The position numbers and the translations under genes were made by a program. Source: Bacillota bacterium (GTDB taxonomy: Bacteria > Bacillota > Limnochordia > Darwinibacteriales > Darwinibacteriaceae). From it: 5,528 nucleotides of DNA. The notes beneath the pieces are model-generated. The model did not search any database, had not been told where the DNA came from, and was given only the letters and a program-made list of their open reading frames with translations. Shown here piece after piece: positions 1 to 4,751 of the stretch (position 1 is the stretch's first letter; every line of letters begins with the position of its first letter). The stretch is from positions 1 through 5,528 of the forward strand of contig JAAZLY010000268.1 of the NCBI GenBank assembly GCA_012799115.1. The letters are read 5' to 3'.

Positions 1-1
1 A

Positions 2-271
2 GCCCTATTGTTCCGCATAGCTGGTGTATATTTCAGCCTGTTCAAGACGGAGTTGAATCGTAAGGAGAAGTTGTTCTGTGCCATCTCCTACCTCCCAAAA
101 GCGACCGTGCAAGCAGCTATCGGTGGTGTGCCATTGTCGCTAGGGATTGCTACTGGCCATACAATTCTAGCTGTTGCCGTATTGGCTATCGTGATTACGG
201 CACCAATTGGAGCAATCGGTGTTGATTTGACCTACAAGAGACTGTTGACCCAAGGAAGAATGGGGAACTAG
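2..271 (+). CDS. C-terminal fragment of a cation:proton (Na+/H+ type) antiporter
   Basis: This is the last 89 codons of a membrane protein that begins before the window; frame 2 is open from the left edge to the TAG stop. The visible part has a basic cytoplasmic loop (FKTELNRKEKLFCAISYLPK), the motif YLPKATVQAAIGG, a long hydrophobic membrane segment (roughly ILAVAVLAIVITAPIGAIGV) and a short polar tail (DLTYKRLL...). The LPKATVQAAIGG block followed by LAVAVLAIVITAPIGAIG is familiar from the end of CPA-type cation:proton antiporters, which exchange Na+ or K+ for protons across the cytoplasmic membrane in pH and ion homeostasis. Ion specificity cannot be judged because the transport core lies outside the window. 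A TTG at 8 is in frame but has no ribosome binding site and interrupts conserved sequence, so it is not a start. The gene converges on leuS. Confidence 0.82.
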   Translation, partial: ALLFRIAGVYFSLFKTELNRKEKLFCAISYLPKATVQAAIGGVPLSLGIATGHTILAVAVLAIVITAPIGAIGVDLTYKRLLTQGRMGN

Positions 272-289
272 ACAATCTATCTTAACAAT

Positions 290-327
290 AAAGCCAGAAA
301 CGGTCCGGAGGGACTGTATCTGGCTTT
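290..327. terminator. Bidirectional intrinsic terminator between the antiporter gene and leuS
   Basis: The outer arms AAAGCCAGA (290-298) and TCTGGCTTT (319-327) pair perfectly over 9 bp. The stem continues inside, after one A/A mismatch, through A300-T317 and CGGTCC (301-306) with GGACTG (311-316, one G-T wobble), around a GGAG loop (307-310). It starts 18 nt after the antiporter stop and 18 nt after the leuS stop, as expected for a terminator shared by convergent genes. On the minus strand it is followed by a T-rich stretch (TTTATTGTT), so it should work better for leuS; on the plus strand the T run is only TTT. Confidence 0.75.
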
Positions 328-345
328 GCCATGTTCATGCAAGAT

Positions 346-2757
346 CTATCTCACAACGATGTTGTAGATGCGTCCTGGAACATAAATTTCTTTGACAATC
401 GTCGTTCCAGCAATGGCTCTTTGAATATTGTCGTTGGCCATCACTTTTTCCCGGGCTACCTCCTGGGAATCATCGAGATTGACGGTAACATCACCCCGTA
501 CCTTACCATTCACCTGCACACCGATGGCGATGGTTTGGGCAATCGTCTTTTCTTCATCAAAGGTGGGCCAGCTCTGCTCGTTTAGCATACCGGCAAAGCC
601 CAAAAGCGCCCAGAGTTCTTCGGTGATGTGGGGTGCAACGGGATTGAGCAGGATCAAGAATGTCTTCATCTCCGCTTCGTTAATTGCTCCCACCTGGTTT
701 ACTTCGTTTAGCAGGGTCATGAGGGCGGCAATGGCCGTGTTGAACTTAAGGCTTTCGTAGTCGCCACTGACCTTCTTAACCGTTTGGTGCATCTTCGCCT
801 CTAAAGCTTCACTATAGGTGTTACCGGGCTGAACCGAATCCTTTAGTTTCCAGATCCGATCTAGGAAGCGCTTGCATCCACGCACGCCATCGGTACTCCA
901 GGGGACACTCTTTTCAAAGTCACCGATAAACATCTCATACATACGGAGGGTATCTGCTCCATACTCTGCTACTACATCATCGGGGTTGACCACGTTCCCC
1001 CTCGACTTGGACATCTTCTCGTTGTTTTCTCCCAGAATCATTCCGTGGGAGGTCCGCTTCTTATATGGTTCTGGTTCTGGGGCAACACCGATGTCGTACA
1101 AGAACTTGTACCAGAATCTCGAATACAGGAGATGCAGTGTAGTATGTTCCATGCCGCCATTGTACCAATCCACCGGCATCCAGTAGTTTAGCTTCTCTTT
1201 GCTAGCGAGCTCCTGGTCATTCGTGGGATCGATGTAGCGCATGAAATACCAGGATGAACCGGCCCACTGAGGCATGGTATCAGTCTCTCGTTCGGCGGGT
1301 CCGCCACATGTAGGACAGGTTGTTTCCACCCAGTCCCGCATCTTGGCCAAAGGAGACTCGCCAGTATCCGTTGGTTCATAGTTGTCTACATTGGGTAAGC
1401 GAAGGGGGAGCTCACTTTCGGGAATGGCTACCCAGCCGCATTTATCGCAGTGGACAAGGGGGATGGGCTCTCCCCAATACCGCTGCCTGGAAAAGACCCA
1501 ATCGCGCAACTTATAGTTCACCTTGGGTGTTCCAAGACCCTTCTCTTCAAGCCAGGCGGCAATTTTCGACTTCGCACTATCTACATCCAGACCGTTTAGG
1601 AAACCAGAGTTGACCATGGTGCCGCTCTCTGTATCGGTGTAGGCAGCCTCGGTTACATCTCCTCCTGAAACGACTTCGATGATGGGCAGGCCAAAGGTTT
1701 TGGCAAACTCCCAGTCTCTTTGGTCATGGCCAGGGACAGCCATAATCGCTCCTGTACCGTAGCTCATTAGGACATAGTCCGAAACCCAAATCGTCATTTC
1801 CTCATTATTCACAGGATTGATCGCCACAAGGCCTTCAATTCTTACCCCGGTCTTATCGTGGTTCAATTCCGCACGCTCAAATTCGGATTTCTTTCGAGCC
1901 TCCTCTTGGTAAGCGCGAATGGCACCGACGTTTTCGATGCGGTCCTGGAGCGTGTTTAATACCGGATGTTCCGGGGAAATGACCATATAGGTAGCTCCAA
2001 AAAGTGTGTCAGGTCTGGTGGTAAAGACCGTCAGTGTTTGATCTGTATCTTTGATCCTAAAGGTCACATCGGCACCTTCTGAGCGACCAATCCAGTTACG
2101 CTGCTGAATCTTGGCTCGCTCAATATAATCGACCAGGTCGAGATCATTGATCAATCTTTCAGCATACGCCGTGATTTTCAGCATCCACTGGTTCTTGACC
2201 CTGGTTTCTACTGCATGACCGCAGCGCTCACAGCCATTGTCTACAACTTCTTCGTTGGCCAGACCAATTTTGCAGCGAGGGCACCAGTTAATGGGCATCT
2301 CTTTTTTGTAGGCAAGACCGTGTTCAAAGAGCTTTAGGAAGATCCACTGGGTCCACTTGAAATAGTTGGGATCGGTGGTGTTCACTTCCCTCGACCAATC
2401 AAAGGAGAAGCCAATCGACTTCATTTGCTCCTTGAAACGAGCGATATTGCGCTCGGTAACGACGGCCGGATGGATCTTGGTCTTAATGGCATAGTTCTCG
2501 GCGGGTAGGCCAAAGGCATCCGAGCCCATAGGAAAGAGGACATTATAGCCTTCCATGCGCCGTTTGCGGGCGACTACATCGAGTGCGGTATAGGGTCTAG
2601 GATGACCTACATGTAGACCATCTCCTGAAGGGTAGGGGAACTCAACCAAGGCATAAAACTTGGGTTTGCTTTGATCCTCACGGGTTTTAAAGGTCTCCTT
2701 TGCTTCCCAGATCTGTTGCCACTTCTTTTCTACCTCTTGATGATTATAGCGGGCCAT
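346..2757 (-). CDS. leuS: Leucyl-tRNA synthetase
   Basis: This cytoplasmic class I aminoacyl-tRNA synthetase charges tRNA-Leu with leucine using ATP. The 803-residue protein is full length for a bacterial LeuRS (B. subtilis is about the same). The HIGH-type ATP motif is HVGH at 49-52 within PYPSGDGLHVGHPRPYT. A first zinc knuckle has C159/C162 and C176/C179. The CP1 editing domain, which hydrolyses mischarged tRNA, spans roughly 225-415 and carries TTRPDT (246-251) and VPGHDQRD (341-348), with D345 the expected editing aspartate. A second Cys pair set is C437/C440 and C481/C484. The KMSKS loop is intact at 581-585. The anticodon-binding helical domain and the C-terminal tRNA-binding domain (VQVNGKVRG onward, about 748-803) follow. 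The ATG start is set by AGGAGG 7 nt upstream (2765-2770). No truncation or missing motif is seen. The gene is monocistronic, with its own promoter and T-box leader and a terminator at each end. Confidence 0.98.
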   Translation of the reverse strand: MARYNHQEVEKKWQQIWEAKETFKTREDQSKPKFYALVEFPYPSGDGLHVGHPRPYTALDVVARKRRMEGYNVLFPMGSDAFGLPAENYAIKTKIHPAVVTERNIARFKEQMKSIGFSFDWSREVNTTDPNYFKWTQWIFLKLFEHGLAYKKEMPINWCPRCKIGLANEEVVDNGCERCGHAVETRVKNQWMLKITAYAERLINDLDLVDYIERAKIQQRNWIGRSEGADVTFRIKDTDQTLTVFTTRPDTLFGATYMVISPEHPVLNTLQDRIENVGAIRAYQEEARKKSEFERAELNHDKTGVRIEGLVAINPVNNEEMTIWVSDYVLMSYGTGAIMAVPGHDQRDWEFAKTFGLPIIEVVSGGDVTEAAYTDTESGTMVNSGFLNGLDVDSAKSKIAAWLEEKGLGTPKVNYKLRDWVFSRQRYWGEPIPLVHCDKCGWVAIPESELPLRLPNVDNYEPTDTGESPLAKMRDWVETTCPTCGGPAERETDTMPQWAGSSWYFMRYIDPTNDQELASKEKLNYWMPVDWYNGGMEHTTLHLLYSRFWYKFLYDIGVAPEPEPYKKRTSHGMILGENNEKMSKSRGNVVNPDDVVAEYGADTLRMYEMFIGDFEKSVPWSTDGVRGCKRFLDRIWKLKDSVQPGNTYSEALEAKMHQTVKKVSGDYESLKFNTAIAALMTLLNEVNQVGAINEAEMKTFLILLNPVAPHITEELWALLGFAGMLNEQSWPTFDEEKTIAQTIAIGVQVNGKVRGDVTVNLDDSQEVAREKVMANDNIQRAIAGTTIVKEIYVPGRIYNIVVR

Positions 2758-2784
2758 TTTGCTTCCTCCTCAGTTTCTCGATAC

Positions 2785-2823
2785 AAAAAAATCTTTCCTC
2801 CCTGTAGTTAGAGACGAAAGATT
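2785..2823 (-). terminator. Regulated intrinsic terminator of the leuS T-box
   Basis: AATCTTTC (2823-2816) pairs with GAAAGATT (2797-2790). The stem extends past one G/G mismatch through TCTC with GGGA/GGAG-type pairing around the loop TAACTACA. A run of seven T residues (2791-2785) follows immediately. The 5' arm overlaps the antiterminator (closing arm CTCTAA at 2813-2808), so the two structures are mutually exclusive, as a T-box switch requires. Confidence 0.92.
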
Positions 2824-3033
2824 CGCAGTACCACTCTAATTGTCTGAGCTGGAATTTGACTTTTGTCAAATTCGAGATCAAACCACTTGAGCCATGATAA
2901 CGGAATGACCGGTTTGCGCTAGGGAAGGCTTTTCACGCAAACAGCTCCCAGGCGAGTTCAAGATGGCGATGTGTTGCTTCGCACCTAACAGCAACTCTCT
3001 TTAAGCATCGAGCCAGACCCTACTACTCCTGTT
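2785..3033 (-). ncRNA. T-box riboswitch (tRNA-Leu sensing) in the leuS leader
   Basis: Read on the minus strand, all T-box parts are present. The stem I base AACAG (3033-3029) pairs with CTGTT (2944-2940). GGAGTAGTA follows it, as in the GA/AG-box, and the distal part has AGAGAGTTGC...GGTGCGAAGC. The specifier loop reads TTGAACTCGCC, placing the Leu codon CUC at 2956-2954. Stem II is GTTTGCG/CGCAAAC (2942-2936 with 2918-2912). Stem III is a perfect 9-bp hairpin, GAATTTGAC/GTCAAATTC (2873-2865 with 2860-2852, AAAA loop). The T-box sequence AGAGTGGTACTGCGA follows at 2837-2823. Its bulge UGGU (2833-2830) is complementary to an ACCA 3' end, matching the A73 discriminator of tRNA-Leu. The antiterminator closes with TTAGAG (2839-2834) and CTCTAA (2813-2808). 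By the known mechanism, uncharged tRNA-Leu stabilises the antiterminator and turns leuS on when charging falls. The fold was traced by eye, so the stem I interior is less certain. Confidence 0.95.
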
Positions 3034-3056
3034 CACAGCTTCAACATATTAACGAC

Positions 3057-3085
3057 ATTGTATCAATTTCGTTAATCGATGTCAA
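3057..3085 (-). promoter_or_regulatory. Sigma-A type promoter of leuS
   Basis: On the minus strand a perfect -35 box TTGACA (3085-3080) is followed by a 17-nt spacer and a near-consensus -10 box TACAAT (3062-3057, five of six). Transcription should start at about 3050, some 17 nt before T-box stem I begins, giving a leader of about 290 nt. The -35 box lies only 11 nt past the terminator-like hairpin of the upstream oxidoreductase gene, so leuS appears to be its own transcription unit. Confidence 0.9.
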
Positions 3086-3096
3086 TGCTCTTTGTA

Positions 3097-3120
3097 GGCC
3101 CCTTTGCTCGCAAAGGGGCC
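3097..3120. terminator. Perfect 10-bp hairpin ending the oxidoreductase gene
   Basis: GGCCCCTTTG (3097-3106) and CAAAGGGGCC (3111-3120) are perfect inverted repeats around a CTCG loop. The hairpin begins 18 nt after the oxidoreductase stop codon, where a terminator is expected. Neither strand has a proper T run after the stem (the minus strand continues TACAAAG), so it may be a weak or factor-assisted terminator, or a hairpin that protects the 3' end of the mRNA. Confidence 0.65.
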
Positions 3121-3138
3121 CTGATTCTCCGAGCTCAC

Positions 3139-4320
3139 TCAATCAAACTTAACCCACGCCGATCCGTGCTTTGAGCTTTCGACGCAGCGATGGATAAACT
3201 TCACCCCATTAAGACCTGCCTTGGCATCTGGAAAATCCAGGTCTGCCTCGGTGAGGGTGAGTCCTTGCTTGTGCTTCAGAAGCGCAGTTGTAAACTTCAA
3301 ATAGATGTTGGCAAACATCTCATAATATCCCTCAGAGTGCCCTGAGGCCAGACGGGTCATTTGGGCTGCCTCTGGATAGAAATAGTTGTTCCCTCGGCTC
3401 AGTCGTTGGTGGGGTTCGCCGAGTTTTACCACATTGAGGTAATTTGGGTCTTCTTGAGACCATTCGATGGAACCCTTCGTGCCGAAAATGCAGACGGTTA
3501 GAGCGTTATCGTAGCCTATGGCCACTTGCGAACACCAATAGTTTCCGACGGCACCATTTTTGTACTTCACCATAATCATGGCATTGGTATCTAGGGCGCG
3601 ATTGTCGCCCCCCATGTTGTCCAAACGTGCGCAGATTTCATCGATTTCCAGGCCGGTAATATAGGAAACGGTGTGTTCAATATGGGTCCCGATGTCTCCA
3701 ACACAGTTGGAAATCCCAGCCTGCTTAGGGTCGGTTCGCCAGCTCGCTTGTTTGTTACCCTCATGTTCAATCGCGGTCGCTAACCATCCCTGGGGATACT
3801 CCGCGGCCACAACCCGGATCTCTCCAATATCACCATTTTTCACCATCATCTGTGCATGTTTGACTGCAACACATTGCGAATAGGCATACGTTACGCAAAA
3901 GAGTAAGCCCCTCTCTTCAGCAAGAGTCTTGAGTTCTTCCGCTTCTTCTATTGTAAAGGTGAGTGGTTTGTCGCAGACGACATGAATTCCGTTGAGCAAG
4001 AACGCTTTACATGCAGCATAATGTGCATGATTAGGGGTGGCTACAATAACGAAGTCAATGCCATCTTCTCGAGCGGCCTCCTTTTCGGCCATCTCTTGGT
4101 GATCGCGGTACAAGCGGGCAGGGTCTAGTCCTAGCCTTTCTCCAGTGAGTAAGGTTCGCTCATAATTCGGCGAAAAACTCCCTGCTACCAGTTCGGCCTG
4201 TCCATCAAAGGTTGCTCCTTTTCTGTGGACATCACCAATAAAGGAGCCTATGGCACCGCCAACCATCCCGAAACGAAGTATTCCTTCCGTAGCTCTCGGT
4301 CTGACTTTACCTTCAATCAC
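3139..4320 (-). CDS. Gfo/Idh/MocA-family NAD(P)-dependent oxidoreductase
   Basis: This 393-residue protein is full length for the family, whose members oxidise or reduce hydroxyl/keto groups of sugars, inositols and related polyols with NAD(P). The N-terminal Rossmann fold shows a glycine-rich loop, GMVGGAIGSFIG (18-29), then ATPNHAH (94-100) at the end of a core strand. CDKPL (116-120) carries the conserved Lys118 (EKP motif of the family). The C-terminal alpha/beta substrate domain has GDIGTHIEH (208-216); D209 and H213 match the D-x-x-x-H pair that usually supplies the catalytic histidine. No signal peptide or membrane segment is seen, so it should be cytoplasmic. The start is GTG at 4320, preceded by AAGGAGGG at 6 nt spacing. 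The divergent M24 gene and the LacI-type palindromes between them suggest induction by a carbohydrate-like effector. Substrate cannot be assigned from sequence; inositol dehydrogenase, sugar dehydrogenase and anhydrosugar dehydrogenase are all possible. Confidence 0.93.
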   Translation of the reverse strand: MIEGKVRPRATEGILRFGMVGGAIGSFIGDVHRKGATFDGQAELVAGSFSPNYERTLLTGERLGLDPARLYRDHQEMAEKEAAREDGIDFVIVATPNHAHYAACKAFLLNGIHVVCDKPLTFTIEEAEELKTLAEERGLLFCVTYAYSQCVAVKHAQMMVKNGDIGEIRVVAAEYPQGWLATAIEHEGNKQASWRTDPKQAGISNCVGDIGTHIEHTVSYITGLEIDEICARLDNMGGDNRALDTNAMIMVKYKNGAVGNYWCSQVAIGYDNALTVCIFGTKGSIEWSQEDPNYLNVVKLGEPHQRLSRGNNYFYPEAAQMTRLASGHSEGYYEMFANIYLKFTTALLKHKQGLTLTEADLDFPDAKAGLNGVKFIHRCVESSKHGSAWVKFD

Positions 4321-4326
4321 AGTAAT

Positions 4327-4334
4327 CCCTCCTT
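4327..4334 (-). promoter_or_regulatory. Ribosome binding site fixing the GTG start of the oxidoreductase
   Basis: AAGGAGGG on the minus strand lies 6 nt before GTG (4320-4318). The ATG codons just upstream on the same strand are not in frame with the gene, so GTG is the supported start. Confidence 0.88.
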
Positions 4335-4360
4335 GTTCATCATTGTTTCGGTATTATTAG

Positions 4361-4459
4361 CCAAGGAACTTAGGATCCCTTCCTTTGGACATTCTGCAAA
4401 TTGGAAAAGCATCCATAAAAGTACTGTTGTTCGTCGTTTTTTCCTCCAGCAATTTACAG
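4361..4459 (-). other. Two consecutive hairpins in the probable oxidoreductase 5' leader
   Basis: Read on the minus strand, CTGTAAATT (4459-4451) pairs with AATTTGCAG (4402-4394) over 9 bp with one G-U. After a one-sided 6-nt bulge (GCTGGA, 4450-4445), GGAAAA (4444-4439) pairs with TTTTCC (4408-4403), closing a 30-nt loop rich in A and C. A second hairpin follows: CCAA(A)GGAA (4388-4380, one bulged A) with TTCCTTGG (4368-4361), enclosing an 11-nt loop that contains GGATCC. The ribosome binding site of the gene lies about 25 nt further on. No T run follows either stem, so these are not intrinsic terminators. They match no riboswitch class that I recognise. Being inverted repeats they could also act as DNA sites. 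A function is inferred only from position and pairing. Confidence 0.4.
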
Positions 4460-4509
4460 GGAAAAAATAAAAGCGGAGAAAATTAAAATTAAAGAAGGAG
4501 ATCGCAAGA

Positions 4510-4557
4510 ATGCGTCTAATAGATAAATTGAAAACCGATTTAAACCGGTTTAAGTAA
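4510..4557 (+). CDS. Possible 15-residue micro-ORF in the divergent intergenic region
   Basis: An ATG at 4510 opens 15 codons (MRLIDKLKTDLNRFK) ending at TAA 4555-4557. It is preceded by AAGAAGGAG (4492-4500), a good ribosome binding site 9 nt upstream. The peptide is basic with alternating hydrophobic and charged residues and could form a short amphipathic helix. The last codons are the LacI-type palindrome at 4540-4553, so coding and operator sequence overlap. No convincing plus-strand promoter is visible upstream, only AT-rich DNA. It could be a leader peptide or a chance ORF in AT-rich sequence, and the length is too short for codon evidence. Confidence 0.25.
   Translation: MRLIDKLKTDLNRFK
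4516..4544 (-). promoter_or_regulatory. Weak candidate promoter of the oxidoreductase gene
   Basis: On the minus strand TTTAAA (4544-4539, four of six for a -35 box) is followed by a 17-nt spacer and TATTAG (4521-4516, four of six). The -35 box lies within the palindrome at 4540-4553, so a bound repressor would cover it. This start would give a leader of about 190 nt containing both hairpins at 4361-4459. The match is weak and rests partly on position. Confidence 0.3.
4532..4553. promoter_or_regulatory. LacI-type operator O1 with an adjacent imperfect site
   Basis: TTAAACCGGTTTAA (4540-4553) is a perfect 14-bp palindrome with a central CG step, the typical form of LacI/GalR-family operators. 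Immediately to its left, AAACCGATTT (4532-4541) repeats the core with one changed base, so two 10-bp core elements (4532-4541 and 4542-4551) abut exactly. The site is oxidoreductase-proximal and overlaps the candidate -35 box on the minus strand. The cognate regulator is not encoded in this window. Confidence 0.75.
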
Positions 4558-4626
4558 CAGCCTTAACACCCATGGTAGCTATGGTCTGAGAACTGATGTC
4601 GCTTTTTTAGCCTGAAATGACTAGAA

Positions 4627-4636
4627 AATCCGATTT
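4627..4636. promoter_or_regulatory. Degenerate LacI-type half-operator
   Basis: AATCCGATTT matches the core AAACCGGTTT at eight of ten positions and the imperfect site AAACCGATTT at nine of ten. It lies where a -35 box would be for the candidate plus-strand -10 (4649-4654) and 41 bp from the strong site at 4666-4679. It may be an auxiliary site or chance in AT-rich DNA. Confidence 0.3.
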
Positions 4637-4648
4637 CCCCTAGGCCAT

Positions 4649-4654
4649 TATATT
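4649..4654 (+). promoter_or_regulatory. Candidate -10 box for the M24-family gene
   Basis: TATATT in the AT-rich stretch ATTATATTTTACTC would place a transcription start near 4661, with the perfect palindrome at 4666-4679 directly downstream, a usual repression position. No good -35 box lies 16-18 nt upstream, so the promoter is either weak or activator-dependent, or misplaced. Confidence 0.35.
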
Positions 4655-4665
4655 TTACTCAAAAT

Positions 4666-4679
4666 TTAAACCGGTTTAA
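4666..4679. promoter_or_regulatory. LacI-type operator O2
   Basis: TTAAACCGGTTTAA is a second, identical copy of the 14-bp palindrome at 4540-4553. Its centre is 126 bp from that of O1. It lies just downstream of the candidate -10 box and about 70 nt before the ribosome binding site of the M24 gene. The identical 14-mer occurring twice in one divergent intergenic region is strong evidence for a real binding site. Confidence 0.78.
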
Positions 4680-4738
4680 GATTGGCAATCCGTGTTCACT
4701 TGCAGACGGCTCACAGCTACTGCAAATACCAGACATTA

Positions 4739-4746
4739 AGGAGGAG
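4739..4746 (+). promoter_or_regulatory. Ribosome binding site fixing the TTG start of the M24 gene
   Basis: AGGAGGAG lies so that its AGGAGG core is 7 nt before TTG 4752-4754. There is no in-frame ATG until codon 44, which would remove conserved N-terminal sequence, so TTG is the supported start. Confidence 0.88.
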
Positions 4747-4751
4747 TAATA

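Noticed and set aside
428..1613. Several 80-110 codon plus-strand frames inside leuS
   Set aside because: They are antisense shadows of the intact leuS frame, with no ribosome binding sites and no protein motifs.
4357..4416. A 19-codon minus-strand ORF starting ATG 4416 in the oxidoreductase leader
   Set aside because: The nearest GGAGG is about 28 nt upstream of the ATG, too far to act, and the ORF runs through the second hairpin. It looks like chance.
4225..4470. An 81-codon plus-strand frame across the start of the oxidoreductase gene and its leader
   Set aside because: It is antisense to the well-supported oxidoreductase N-terminus, has no ribosome binding site and gives a protein with no recognisable features.
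4570..4584. Imperfect palindrome CCATGGTAGCTATGG between the operators
   Set aside because: Only the four outer base pairs match cleanly, it occurs once, and it is at no telling position relative to a promoter.
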